A stretch of 64,000 bases of DNA from Rugosibacter sp. GTDB lineage: Bacteria; Pseudomonadota; Gammaproteobacteria; Burkholderiales; Rhodocyclaceae. Shown piece by piece: positions 39,124-48,562 of this stretch. The position numbers and the translations under genes were made by a program. Within the stretch, counting starts at the first letter, position 1. Each line of letters starts with the position of its first letter. Under the pieces are notes generated by a model. That model worked only from the letters and a program-made list of their open reading frames with translations. It was not told where the DNA came from and searched no databases. Where the stretch lies: positions 48,730-112,729 of the forward strand of contig SCUZ01000064.1 in the NCBI GenBank assembly GCA_004322535.1. The letters run 5' to 3'.

Positions 39124-40671
39124 ATGGGCATATTGTTCTGGTTTGTCATTGCTTATTGGATTATCTCGGTCGGCATCGGCCTGTATGCGGGAACCCGAGT
39201 ACACAATGCGCGCGACTTTGCCATTGCGGGGCGCCATCTGCCGTTTTATGTGGTGACCGCCACCGTGTTTGCCACGTGGTTTGGCGCAGAAACCGTGCTT
39301 GGTATTCCAGCAACTTTTCTCAAGGACGGAATGCACGGGATTGTGGCGGATCCGTTTGGTGCCTCGATGTGCCTGATTCTAGTCGGCCTGTTTTTTGCCG
39401 CACCTCTTTATCGCATGAACCTCTTAACCGTGGGCGATTTTTACCGCAAGCGCTTTGGCCGCACGGTCGAAACAACCACCACCTTGGCCATTGTCCTCTC
39501 CTACCTGGGCTGGGTGGGTGCGCAAATCACGGCACTGGGCCTGGTTTTCAATGTGCTCTCGGAGGGGGAAATCAGCCGTGTTGCCGGCATGTGGATAGGC
39601 TCATCCACCATCCTCGTCTATACCCTGTTCGGTGGCATGTGGGCCGTGGCGATAACCGATTTCCTGCAAATGATCATTATCGTCATCGGCATGCTGTGGA
39701 TCGGCGGCGAGGTCAGCAGCATGGTGGGTGGCGTGGGCGTGGTGGTCGATCATGCCGCCAAAGCCGGCATGTTCAACTTTTGGCCCACGCTGGATTTAAA
39801 AGAAATTCTCGCCTTCACTGCCGCCTGGGTCACCATGATGTTCGGGTCGATTCCACAGCAGGATGTCTTTCAGCGCGTGCAGTCTTCACGCACCGAAAAA
39901 ATCGCTGTCTGGGGTGCCGTCTTAGGCGGCAGTCTGTACTTTGCATTCGCCTTTGTGCCGATGTTTCTTGCCTATTCCGCAACACTCATCAGCCCGGCAA
40001 TGGTTGCTGAACTGGTAAACACCGATCCGCAAATGATCCTGCCCCGGTTGGTGCTGGAAAAAGCCCCGCTGATTGCACAAATCATGTTTTTTGGGGCATT
40101 ACTGTCGGCGATTAAAAGCTGCGCTTCGGCAACCTTGCTCGCGCCCTCCGTCACGTTCACTGAAAACATTCTCAAACCGCTGGTTGGCGGCTTGTCTGAT
40201 CGCAAGTTGCTCTTTGCCATGCGCGCTGTCACCCTGGCATTTACGCTACTGGTGACGCTGTATGCAGTGAACTCCAAAGCCAGCATTTTCAAAATGGTCG
40301 AGAATGCATATCAGATAACGCTGGTGACCGCGTTTGTTCCCATGGTGGCCGGGATTTACTGGCGGCGCGCCACTAACCAGGGGGCCGCAATGGCTATTTT
40401 TCTGGGCTTGGCCATCTGGCTGGCGCTACTCATGTTCGGGCCGGAAGATCCTTTGGTCCCCGCCCAATTTGCAGGCTTGATTGCCAGCATCCTGGGCATG
40501 ATTATCGGCTCATTGCTGCCGCAGCGTATGCACCATAATGTCACTATCCATGATGCATTACGCCATGGGCATCATGCTGCCGCACAAACACACCATGTGG
40601 CGGATGTACACCCAGTCCATGGCGTACATGGCACGCATCATCCACACTCGCAGACAAACGTGCGTGAATAA
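39124..40671 (+). CDS. Sodium:solute symporter family protein with His-rich C-terminus
   Basis: VIAYWIISVGIGLYAGTRVHNARDFAIAGRHLP...; RBS ggagac upstream; tail HNVTIHDALRHGHHAAAQTHHVADVHPVHGVHGTHHPH. Confidence 0.9.
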   Translation: MGILFWFVIAYWIISVGIGLYAGTRVHNARDFAIAGRHLPFYVVTATVFATWFGAETVLGIPATFLKDGMHGIVADPFGASMCLILVGLFFAAPLYRMNLLTVGDFYRKRFGRTVETTTTLAIVLSYLGWVGAQITALGLVFNVLSEGEISRVAGMWIGSSTILVYTLFGGMWAVAITDFLQMIIIVIGMLWIGGEVSSMVGGVGVVVDHAAKAGMFNFWPTLDLKEILAFTAAWVTMMFGSIPQQDVFQRVQSSRTEKIAVWGAVLGGSLYFAFAFVPMFLAYSATLISPAMVAELVNTDPQMILPRLVLEKAPLIAQIMFFGALLSAIKSCASATLLAPSVTFTENILKPLVGGLSDRKLLFAMRAVTLAFTLLVTLYAVNSKASIFKMVENAYQITLVTAFVPMVAGIYWRRATNQGAAMAIFLGLAIWLALLMFGPEDPLVPAQFAGLIASILGMIIGSLLPQRMHHNVTIHDALRHGHHAAAQTHHVADVHPVHGVHGTHHPHSQTNVRE

Positions 40672-41719
40672 AAACCACACGCCGCTCTTGCTTTATTTCA
40701 GCCTGGGGTACGCGGTGCTGATTGTCTATGCCAGCCTGTACCCGCTCACCGGCTGGCAGAGCAATGGTGTATCCCCTTTTGATTTTTTCTTTGCCGGTTG
40801 GCCACGTTACACCACCATGTTTGACCTGCTGATCAATGTGGCGGCCTATATTCCCTTGGGATTTTTTCTTGCCACGGCGCTGCGCCCTCGCGTTGCGCCA
40901 AAACACGCCTTGTGGCTAGCCGTGCTCGCAGCGGCGGCATTGAGTTTTGTGCTGGAATTTACGCAAAACTATTTACCCAGCCGCGTGGCTTCCAATCTCG
41001 ATCTCGCGGGGAACGCGTGCGGCGCGTTGCTGGGTGCCTTGCCAGGTGCACTCTGGCGCCGACAGTTGATCGACAACTTGCGGCATACCCATTGGCCCGA
41101 TCACGGGCAAAGTGTCGAGCTGGGACTCGTCTTCTTGGGACTATGGCTGCTGACTCAGCTCGACCCAACCACCTTGCTGTTTGGCGCTGGCGATTTGCGC
41201 AGTCTCCTGCCACTACCCAACACACAGCCCTTTAGCGCCGCCGGCTTTGTACGCATTGAAAGTCTGATTGCCGCCAGCGGTCTGCTCGCTGCGCTATTGA
41301 TGGCAAGCCTTATCGCGCCGCATCACCAACGCCGACTTTTTCCCCTGCTGCTACTTGCGGTGGGCCTGGCGGCAAAATCGCTCGCCTTTGCACTCATGAC
41401 GCATCCGCAAACAGCACTGGCCTGGGCCACCCCTGGCGGGCTTATGGGGTCACTGGCTGGTGGTTTATTGTGGCTTGCGGCACTGGTACTGCCGCCAAGC
41501 TGGCAGCGCCTGCTGGCGACGGTCGCCTTGCTCACCGCCAGCGTGATGGTCAATCTCGCGCCCGTTAACCCATACCTTGAAAATTTACAGAACACCTGGA
41601 ATCCGGGCCAGTTTCTCAACTTTCACGGCTTGACGCACTTCGTTACCTTGCTGTGGCCTTATCTGGCGTTACCCTGGTTTGCATTCCACCGGACTTATAT
41701 CCGCAATGATTTGCCATGA
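40664..41719 (+). CDS. VanZ-like family membrane protein
   Basis: YAVLIVYASLYPLTGWQ...DLLINVAAYIPLGFFLATALRP...FTQNYLPSRVASNLDLAGNACGALLG; GTG at 40664 more plausible than ORF start 40538. Confidence 0.8.
   Translation: MNKNHTPLLLYFSLGYAVLIVYASLYPLTGWQSNGVSPFDFFFAGWPRYTTMFDLLINVAAYIPLGFFLATALRPRVAPKHALWLAVLAAAALSFVLEFTQNYLPSRVASNLDLAGNACGALLGALPGALWRRQLIDNLRHTHWPDHGQSVELGLVFLGLWLLTQLDPTTLLFGAGDLRSLLPLPNTQPFSAAGFVRIESLIAASGLLAALLMASLIAPHHQRRLFPLLLLAVGLAAKSLAFALMTHPQTALAWATPGGLMGSLAGGLLWLAALVLPPSWQRLLATVALLTASVMVNLAPVNPYLENLQNTWNPGQFLNFHGLTHFVTLLWPYLALPWFAFHRTYIRNDLP
41316..41340 (-). repeat. Dispersed 25-bp motif, copy 9 (antisense in VanZ-like gene)
   Basis: Reverse complement AAAAGTCGGCGTTGGTGATGCGGCG. 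Confidence 0.9.
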
Positions 41720-42069
41720 CCAAAGCCTCTGACATCAATGATCTCACCAACCTGCGTGATGCGCTCCGTGTCTTTTGTACGGCACGTCAGTGGCAGCCTT
41801 TTCACACGCCAAAAAATTTGAGCATGGCATTGATCAAGGAAGCGGCTGAAATTGTTGAACACTTTCAATGGGCAACCGCTGAAGAAAGCCACGCGCTTGA
41901 CCCTGAAAAAAAATCCGCGGTAGCCGACGAAATCGCCGATGTCTTGATGTATCTCGTGCAGTTAGCCGATGTACTGGATATCGACCCGCTCGCCGCAGCA
42001 CAAGAAAAAATTGTCAAGAACGCCAAGAAATATCCAGTACTCAAGCCGTCGCCCGAGAATCGCTCATAG
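41716..42069 (+). CDS. MazG-like nucleotide pyrophosphohydrolase
   Basis: WQPFHTPKNLSMALIKEAAEIVEHFQW...ADEIADVLMYLVQLADVLDID. Confidence 0.88.
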   Translation: MTKASDINDLTNLRDALRVFCTARQWQPFHTPKNLSMALIKEAAEIVEHFQWATAEESHALDPEKKSAVADEIADVLMYLVQLADVLDIDPLAAAQEKIVKNAKKYPVLKPSPENRS

Positions 42070-42111
42070 TCAAACGGCCTGATGGAAACCGGGCAAAGGT
42101 AGAATAGTCCG

Positions 42112-42465
42112 ATGGATTCTGTTCAAAACCCCGCTCAAGTATTGCTTGTCTTGACAACCCTGCCGGACCAGGCCAGCGCGCAAGCCTTGGCGACTGAATT
42201 ATTGGCGGAGCATCTGGCTGCCTGCGTTACCATTCTGTCCGCTGCGCAATCGGTTTATCGCTGGGAAAATTGCATTGAACAAACCAGCGAAACACCGCTC
42301 ATCATCAAAACCACTGCGGCGCGCTATGCCCAGCTTGAAATAGCTCTTCGTGCCCGTCACCCCTATACCCTGCCAGAAATCATCGCTCTTCCCATCGAGC
42401 GCGGTCTGCCGGACTATTTAGCCTGGATCGCTCGCGAAACGCTTACCCAGGACACCCCATGCTGA
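42112..42465 (+). CDS. cutA: Divalent cation tolerance protein
   Basis: LLTEHLAACVTILSAAQSVYRWENCIEQTSETPLIIKT-type CutA signature. Confidence 0.93.
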   Translation: MDSVQNPAQVLLVLTTLPDQASAQALATELLAEHLAACVTILSAAQSVYRWENCIEQTSETPLIIKTTAARYAQLEIALRARHPYTLPEIIALPIERGLPDYLAWIARETLTQDTPC

Positions 42466-44339
42466 GCCTGCTCAAACCCATCCTGCGACTTTTTTTCTTC
42501 ACGGTTATTAGTGTCAAGGGACTGAGCTTCGCCGCTGAACCCTTGTCGCCAGCACAAGCATTCATGTTCTCGGCACGTGCGCTGGATGCGCACACGCTGG
42601 AAGCCCGCTGGCAGATTGCGGAGGGTTACTACCTTTACCGCAATAAATTTGCTTTTCATCTCTCGGCAAATTCATCTGATGAAAAACCTGCCCACGAACT
42701 CGGTAAAGTGCAATTGCCGCCAGGCAAAATGAAACAGGATGATCTGTTTGGCGCGGTCGAAACTTATCGCCAGGAAGTCACTGTTCGCCTGCCGCTGAAC
42801 ACGCTTGAAAACACCATGACGGCTACTGATGCACCGCACACCATAATCTTGCAGGCAGTTGCCCAAGGATGCTGGGATGGGGGTATCTGCTATCCGCCAC
42901 AAACCTATACCGCACCGATCACCCTGCCACAAGTGGTTGCTGGCGCGTCGATCGCATCGCCAACGCTCACTGCAACAGCCAACGCGGCAGCGACTTCCGG
43001 CGATGAAAGCTCGCGTATCACGCATCTACTCAAAGGCGGCCATTGGTCGTTGATCGTGCTCAGCTTTTTTGGTTTTGGCTTGCTCCTATCGCTCACTCCC
43101 TGCGTGTTTCCGATGATCCCGATTTTGTCCGGCATCATTGTGAATCACGGCCATGCGGTAAGCCACGGGCGCGCCTTCATGTTGTCTTTGGCCTATGTGC
43201 TGGGCATGGCCGTCACCTATGCTGCGGCCGGCGTGGCGGCAGGATTTTCCGGCGCCCTACTCACCAGCGCGTTACAAAATGGCTGGGTACTGGGGGGCTT
43301 TGCGCTGATCTTTGTCGCGCTGGCGTTTTCAATGTTCGGCTTTTACGAATTGCAGCTGCCCTCCGCCTTGCAAAGCCGGCTGGCCAATACTGCCAACCGG
43401 CAGGGTGGCTCCGTCTGGGCCATTGCGCTGATGGGGGCGTTATCCGCGTTAATTGTCGGCCCTTGTGTGGCCGCCCCGTTGGCAGGCGCGCTGCTGTACA
43501 TCGCCCAGACAGGAGACGCGCTGCTCGGCGGTGCAGCGCTGTTTTCGCTGGCGCTGGGCATGGGCGCACCACTGTTGCTGGTAGGCACCTTCTCGCGCTC
43601 ATTGTTGCCAAAATCAGGGCCGTGGATGGAAGCGGTGAAACAGTTTTTTGGCGTGCTCATGCTGGCCACCGCATTGTGGTTGGCATCCCCTGTCTTGCCC
43701 ATCTGGATATCCATGCTGGGCTGGGCGTTATTGTTGATTATTTCCGCCGTGTTTCTATCGGCCCTTGACCCTTTGCCTGCACATGCGCACGGCATGCAAC
43801 GTCTGGGTAAAGGGATAGGCGTTGTCATATTGTTGGGCGGCATCGCGATGCTGCTGGGCGTACTCGGTGGCAGCAAAGACCCGTTGCAGCCCCTGGATTT
43901 TTTGCGCCGCAGCGCCGCACAGAAGTCGCCTGCCGATAGCACTAAATCTTCCCTATCCGCCGCATCACCAGCGCCGACTTTTATTAAAATCCACACACTT
44001 GCCGAGCTCGACGCGCAACTGCAAACCATCGCACAAACCACAAAAAAACCCGTGATGCTCGACTTCTGGGCCGAATGGTGCATCAGTTGCAAGGAAATGG
44101 AACGCTTTACCTTTGCGCAGGCTGACGTGGCAAAACGCATGCAGGATTTTGTTCTGCTGCAAGCCGATGTCACCGAAAATAACGCCGCTGATCGTATGCT
44201 GCTTGCCCGCTTCGGCTTGTTCGGCCCACCGGGGATTATTTTCTTTGACGCCCAAGGCCACGAAAAATTCGGCCAGCGTGTTGTCGGCTTCCAAAATGCC
44301 GAACAGTTTTTGCAACAACTTGAACGCGCTGCTCACTAA
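42459..44339 (+). CDS. dsbD: Protein-disulfide reductase DsbD
   Basis: LTPCVFPMIPILSGIIV, C-terminal thioredoxin FWAEWCISCKEME. Confidence 0.95.
   Translation: MLSLLKPILRLFFFTVISVKGLSFAAEPLSPAQAFMFSARALDAHTLEARWQIAEGYYLYRNKFAFHLSANSSDEKPAHELGKVQLPPGKMKQDDLFGAVETYRQEVTVRLPLNTLENTMTATDAPHTIILQAVAQGCWDGGICYPPQTYTAPITLPQVVAGASIASPTLTATANAAATSGDESSRITHLLKGGHWSLIVLSFFGFGLLLSLTPCVFPMIPILSGIIVNHGHAVSHGRAFMLSLAYVLGMAVTYAAAGVAAGFSGALLTSALQNGWVLGGFALIFVALAFSMFGFYELQLPSALQSRLANTANRQGGSVWAIALMGALSALIVGPCVAAPLAGALLYIAQTGDALLGGAALFSLALGMGAPLLLVGTFSRSLLPKSGPWMEAVKQFFGVLMLATALWLASPVLPIWISMLGWALLLIISAVFLSALDPLPAHAHGMQRLGKGIGVVILLGGIAMLLGVLGGSKDPLQPLDFLRRSAAQKSPADSTKSSLSAASPAPTFIKIHTLAELDAQLQTIAQTTKKPVMLDFWAEWCISCKEMERFTFAQADVAKRMQDFVLLQADVTENNAADRMLLARFGLFGPPGIIFFDAQGHEKFGQRVVGFQNAEQFLQQLERAAH
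43958..43982 (-). repeat. Dispersed 25-bp motif, copy 10 (antisense in dsbD; equals consensus)
   Basis: Reverse complement AAAAGTCGGCGCTGGTGATGCGGCG. Confidence 0.92.
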
Positions 44340-44373
44340 TAATTTATTTCACCTCATCACGAACCCGCTATCT

Positions 44374-44985
44374 ATGTTTACCGGCATTATTTCCGCCATT
44401 GGCAGCATTACCCAGGTCACTCCGCTTGAAACGGGGCTGCGCTTAGCGATACAGGCGCCCACGCTGGATCTGTCGGACGTCGCACTGGGGGATTCCATTG
44501 CGCATAATGGTGTCTGCCTCACAGTCATCAGTAAAGAAGGCGCCACCTATCAAGTCGATGTCTCGCGTGAAACCCTGGATTGCACGGTAGGCCTGGATGG
44601 CGCGGGTGGGGCCAGTGAATTGAACCTTGAAAAGGCGTTGCGCCTGTCCGATCGGCTGGGTGGGCATCTGGTCGCAGGCCATGTGGATGGCGTCGGTGAA
44701 GTCATCCGCCTCGCGCCCGTGGGCGAATCGCACGAGCTGGTCATTCGCGCCCCGCAAGAACTCGCGAAAACCATCGCCTCCAAAGGCTCGATCACCGTGA
44801 ATGGCGTATCGCTCACCACAAACCGCATCACCAACGCCGACTTTTCGATCAACCTGATCCCGCACACCATGGCCATGACCACTCTGCATCACCTGCGTGT
44901 GGGCAGCCGCGTGAATCTTGAAGTTGACCTCATCGCACGCTATGTAGAGCGGATACTTATCGCCAGCGGCGTGACAGCGGTGTAA
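44374..44985 (+). CDS. ribE: Riboflavin synthase alpha subunit
   Basis: MFTGIISAIGSITQV...GGHLVAGHVDGVGEV...SITVNGVSLTTN. Confidence 0.95.
   Translation: MFTGIISAIGSITQVTPLETGLRLAIQAPTLDLSDVALGDSIAHNGVCLTVISKEGATYQVDVSRETLDCTVGLDGAGGASELNLEKALRLSDRLGGHLVAGHVDGVGEVIRLAPVGESHELVIRAPQELAKTIASKGSITVNGVSLTTNRITNADFSINLIPHTMAMTTLHHLRVGSRVNLEVDLIARYVERILIASGVTAV
44821..44845 (-). repeat. Dispersed 25-bp motif, copy 11 (antisense in ribE)
   Basis: Reverse complement AAAAGTCGGCGTTGGTGATGCGGTT. Confidence 0.88.
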
Positions 44986-45037
44986 CTGGGGGGCGTAGAA
45001 TACGCATCTTTCCCGTTACATTTTTTGACTTTTCGCC

Positions 45038-46129
45038 ATGAACATTAGCCCTACCCAGGACATCATTGCCGAGATTCGCGCTGGTCGCATGGTGATTCTT
45101 GTCGACGAAGAAGACCGTGAAAACGAAGGTGATCTCGTGTGCGCGGCGCAACACGTCACGCCTGAAATGATCAACTTCATGGTCAAGCATGCCCGCGGCC
45201 TGGTCTGCTTGACACTCACCGAAGCGCGCTGCCAGCAACTGGGCCTGTCGCCCATGACGCGCCACAATAAAAGCATGTTCAGCACGGCTTTTACCACCTC
45301 GATCGAAGCGGCAACGGGTGTCACCACCGGCATATCAGCCCACGACCGCGCCCGTACAGTGCAAGTGGCTGTCGCCAAAAACGCCCGCACTGAAGATATT
45401 GTTCAACCGGGCCATATTTTCCCGATCGCCGCCCAGCCTGGCGGCGTACTGGTTCGTGCCGGCCACACCGAAGCGGGTTGCGATCTGGCACACATGGCGG
45501 GTTGTGAGCCCGCAGCCGTTATCTGCGAAATTCTCAAGGATGATGGCAGCATGGCACGGTTGCCTGATCTCCTTGAATTCGCCGCCCAGCATCAACTAAA
45601 AATTGGCACCATACGCGATTTGATTCATTACCGTTCAGAAACTGAAACACTAGTCGAATGCGTAGCTGACAGAGAAATCACCTGCGCTCAGGGCACATTC
45701 AGGCTGCGTGCTTTTATCGACACAACCAGTGGCGACAGCCATCTGGCGCTCTCTCATGGCGAAATTACTGCCGATCAAGAAACCCTTGTGCGGGTGCATG
45801 AAGCCGTGTCTGTGCTGGATTTTCTTGGGGTGCAAAATGCACGACACAGCTTCAGCATTGATTTTGCCTTGCGCCAGATTGCCGCCTCAGACCGCGGCGT
45901 TGTCGTCATGCTGCATCATGCGGAGTCTACCCAGGACATGCTCATGGCACTGCAGGTTGATTCGGCCTCACACAGGACAGGTGGCAAATGGGATCCACGC
46001 TTATATGGCATCGGCGCGCAAATTCTGCGCGAATTAGGCGTGGGCAAAATGCGCTTGATGTCTAACCCACGCAAAATGCCCAGCATGGCAGGCTTTGGCC
46101 TGGAAATCTGCGGGCATTTTGCTCCTTGA
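45038..46129 (+). CDS. ribBA: 3,4-dihydroxy-2-butanone-4-phosphate synthase/GTP cyclohydrolase II-like
   Basis: GRMVILVDEEDRENEGDLVCAAQHVTPEMINFM...RAGHTEAGCDLAHMAG. Confidence 0.93.
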   Translation: MNISPTQDIIAEIRAGRMVILVDEEDRENEGDLVCAAQHVTPEMINFMVKHARGLVCLTLTEARCQQLGLSPMTRHNKSMFSTAFTTSIEAATGVTTGISAHDRARTVQVAVAKNARTEDIVQPGHIFPIAAQPGGVLVRAGHTEAGCDLAHMAGCEPAAVICEILKDDGSMARLPDLLEFAAQHQLKIGTIRDLIHYRSETETLVECVADREITCAQGTFRLRAFIDTTSGDSHLALSHGEITADQETLVRVHEAVSVLDFLGVQNARHSFSIDFALRQIAASDRGVVVMLHHAESTQDMLMALQVDSASHRTGGKWDPRLYGIGAQILRELGVGKMRLMSNPRKMPSMAGFGLEICGHFAP

Positions 46130-46167
46130 TCAAAACAAACTCGTAAGAATCAAGCGAGACACCCACG

Positions 46168-46629
46168 ATGAGTATTCACGAAATAGAACCCCATCTCAAC
46201 GGTCACGGCTTGCGCATCGGCATCGTGCAAAGCCGCTTCAATGAACCCATCGGCGAAGGCTTGCGCTCCGGGTGCCTGGCTGGCTTGGCACAAATGCAGG
46301 TAGCAGAGTCAGATATCACCTATGTCACCGTCCCCGGTGCACTGGAGATTCCCTTGGCGCTGCAGGCACTTGCGCAAAGCGGCAACTTCGATGCACTCGT
46401 TGCGCTCGGCGCCGTGATTCGCGGGGAAACTTATCATTTTGAGATTGTTTCCAACGAATCCGCCCGGGGCATTACCGATGTGCAACTAAACACCGGCGTG
46501 CCAATTGCCAATGCCGTGCTGACCACAGAAAATGATGATCAGGCACTGGCACGCATGGTCCAAAAAGGGACAGAAGCGGCGGTGGCGGCTATTGAAATGG
46601 CGCAACTGTTACGTAGGATAAAAAAATAA
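46168..46629 (+). CDS. ribH: 6,7-dimethyl-8-ribityllumazine synthase
   Basis: [25 protein letters not shown]...[15 protein letters not shown]...[20 protein letters not shown]. Confidence 0.95.
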   Translation: MSIHEIEPHLNGHGLRIGIVQSRFNEPIGEGLRSGCLAGLAQMQVAESDITYVTVPGALEIPLALQALAQSGNFDALVALGAVIRGETYHFEIVSNESARGITDVQLNTGVPIANAVLTTENDDQALARMVQKGTEAAVAAIEMAQLLRRIKK

Positions 46630-47063
46630 TGAGTAGCAGCAATTCAGCACGACATCGGGCACGCGAATTTGCGGTCCAGGGTTTATACCAAAGACAGGTG
46701 GGCGGCCAGGATGAAGCCGCCATTCAAGTACAAGCCGAAAGCGTGACCGGCTTTCACAAAGCGGATAACGCGCTCTACCTTCAGCTGTTGCATGAAACAC
46801 TGGCTCAAGCAGAAATATTGCAAGCCGATATCACGCCACATATTGCCCGTCCGTGGAATGAAATCTCGCCCATTGAGCGCAGCGTGTTGCTCCTGGGCGC
46901 CTGCGAGTTTCGCTTTCATTTGGAAACCCCTTATCGCGTCATCATTAATGAGTGTGTCGAGCTCACCAAAACCTTTGGCGGCACCGATGGGCACAAGTTT
47001 GTGAATGGCGTACTGGACAAAATGGCTGCGGTGTTGCGCACGGTTGAGGTTCAACAGCGCTAA
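46629..47063 (+). CDS. nusB: Transcription antitermination protein NusB
   Basis: RHRAREFAVQGLYQRQVGG...RSVLLLGACEFRFHLETPYRVIINECVELTKTFGGTDGHKFVNGVLDK. Confidence 0.95.
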   Translation: MSSSNSARHRAREFAVQGLYQRQVGGQDEAAIQVQAESVTGFHKADNALYLQLLHETLAQAEILQADITPHIARPWNEISPIERSVLLLGACEFRFHLETPYRVIINECVELTKTFGGTDGHKFVNGVLDKMAAVLRTVEVQQR

Positions 47064-47075
47064 CCTGCCGCAGAG

Positions 47076-47101
47076 GAATTTCTCATGCGAATTTCTCATG
47101 C
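47076..47101 (+). repeat. 13-bp perfect tandem duplication at thiL start
   Basis: GAATTTCTCATGC GAATTTCTCATGC. Confidence 0.97.
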
Positions 47102-48042
47102 CTTCTGAGTTCGAGCTGATCCGCCAGTTTTTTGTTCGTCCAACGTCCCATACGCTGCTGGGCGTGGGTGATGATGCGGCATTGATTGCCCCGACACCTG
47201 GCTGTGAGCTCGTCATCTCAACCGACCTGCTCGTAGAAGGCACGCATTTTCTCGGCAACACCGCGCCCTTTGACCTCGGCTGGAAAACCCTGGCCGTCAA
47301 TGTCTCCGACATGGCCGCCATGGGTGCTACACCTCGCTGGGCAACACTGGCCGCCGCATTGCCAGCGCCGACTCTTGATTGGCTCGATGCTTTTTCACGC
47401 GGCTTTTTTGCCTGCGCCGAGGCATTCAAAATCGACCTCATCGGCGGCGACACCACCCGTGGACCACGGGCCTTTTGCGTCACGATCATGGGTGAGGTCC
47501 CTGCTGGACAGGCACTGCTGCGCAGTGGTGCGCAAGTGGGCGACTCGATCTGGGTCTCTGGCACCCCCGGACGCGCAGCCCTCGGATTAGCCCATTTACA
47601 AGGCCGCATAACGCTTGCCGAACCGCAGCTGGATCAATGCCTGGCAGCCCTGCATCGCCCGCAACCACGGGTGGTGCTTGGCTTGGCATTGCGTGGCTTG
47701 GCCACTGCGGCGATTGATGTTTCCGATGGTTTACTCGCTGATCTCGGGCACATCCTGACAGCCTCGCACTGCGTAGCAAAGCTCCATATACCGCATCTGC
47801 CGCCCGCCGGATTAGCGCGCGATTGTTATCTTTCGGGAGGCGATGATTACGAACTGATTTTCACGCTTCCCGCAGCGCATCGCCCCTTCATGGCCACCTT
47901 GGCGGTTGAGATCGATTTACCGCTCACCTGCATTGGCGCTATTACCTCCCCTGTGCCAAACACATCAGACAGGTTTGTTATTCACGATGACCAGGGATTA
48001 CCCATTACCCCAACGCGCCACGGTTTTGACCATTTCCTTTAA
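47098..48042 (+). CDS. thiL: Thiamine-monophosphate kinase
   Basis: MPSEFELIRQFFVRPTSHTLLGVGDDAALI...AVNVSDMAAMGATPRWATLAAALP. Confidence 0.93.
   Translation: MPSEFELIRQFFVRPTSHTLLGVGDDAALIAPTPGCELVISTDLLVEGTHFLGNTAPFDLGWKTLAVNVSDMAAMGATPRWATLAAALPAPTLDWLDAFSRGFFACAEAFKIDLIGGDTTRGPRAFCVTIMGEVPAGQALLRSGAQVGDSIWVSGTPGRAALGLAHLQGRITLAEPQLDQCLAALHRPQPRVVLGLALRGLATAAIDVSDGLLADLGHILTASHCVAKLHIPHLPPAGLARDCYLSGGDDYELIFTLPAAHRPFMATLAVEIDLPLTCIGAITSPVPNTSDRFVIHDDQGLPITPTRHGFDHFL
47352..47376 (-). repeat. Dispersed 25-bp motif, copy 12 (antisense in thiL)
   Basis: Reverse complement AAGAGTCGGCGCTGGCAATGCGGCG. Confidence 0.82.
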
Positions 48043-48056
48043 TTTTTCTAACGCCC

Positions 48057-48560
48057 ATGTTCCTGCCCGCCCCACCGTTTAAATTTCTTTTTCAGCACCC
48101 TGCGCATCTCCTCGCCTGTGGTTTCGGCAGCGGGCTTTCCGGTTTTGCCCCCGGCACGGCAGGAACCGCTTTTGCCTGGGTCACCTATGCCATGTTGCGC
48201 GGACAAATGCCCAGTGACCTGGTATTCGCGCTGTTTCTTGTGCTCGCCTTCGGAATCGGTATTTCTGCCTGCCACATTACAGGACGCGATCTCGGTGTAG
48301 TTGATCATGGGGCCATCGTGTGGGATGAAATCGTGCCATTCTGGGCCGTGCTGTTATTCGCACCCACCAGTTTTTGGTGGCAATTAACGGCTTTTCTGGG
48401 CTTCCGTTTTTATGATGTTGTCAAACCCCAGCCCGCACGCTATTTCGATACCCACGTTAAAAACGGCTTCGGGGTAATGATGGACGATGCCATTGCAGCG
48501 AGCTACACCATACTCACCTTGGCTGTGGCCAAGACTCTGCTGACTTCCTCGGGGTATTAG
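48057..48560 (+). CDS. pgpA: Phosphatidylglycerophosphatase A
   Basis: FGSGLSGFAPGTAGTAFAWVTY...DLGVVDHGAIVWDEIVPFW. Confidence 0.93.
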   Translation: MFLPAPPFKFLFQHPAHLLACGFGSGLSGFAPGTAGTAFAWVTYAMLRGQMPSDLVFALFLVLAFGIGISACHITGRDLGVVDHGAIVWDEIVPFWAVLLFAPTSFWWQLTAFLGFRFYDVVKPQPARYFDTHVKNGFGVMMDDAIAASYTILTLAVAKTLLTSSGY

Positions 48561-48562
48561 CC

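Noticed and set aside
39054-40010. 318-aa plus-strand ORF overlapping the sodium:solute symporter
   Set aside because: Out-of-frame shadow of the symporter CDS (39124-40671); composition is Arg/Cys/His rich with no family resemblance.
41185-41209. GCTGTTTGGCGCTGGCGATTTGCGC as a motif copy
   Set aside because: Only the central GGCGCTGG matches, which is common in GC-rich coding DNA.
44340-44373. FMN riboswitch upstream of the riboflavin genes
   Set aside because: The intergenic gap is far too short and no RFN-like conserved stems were seen.
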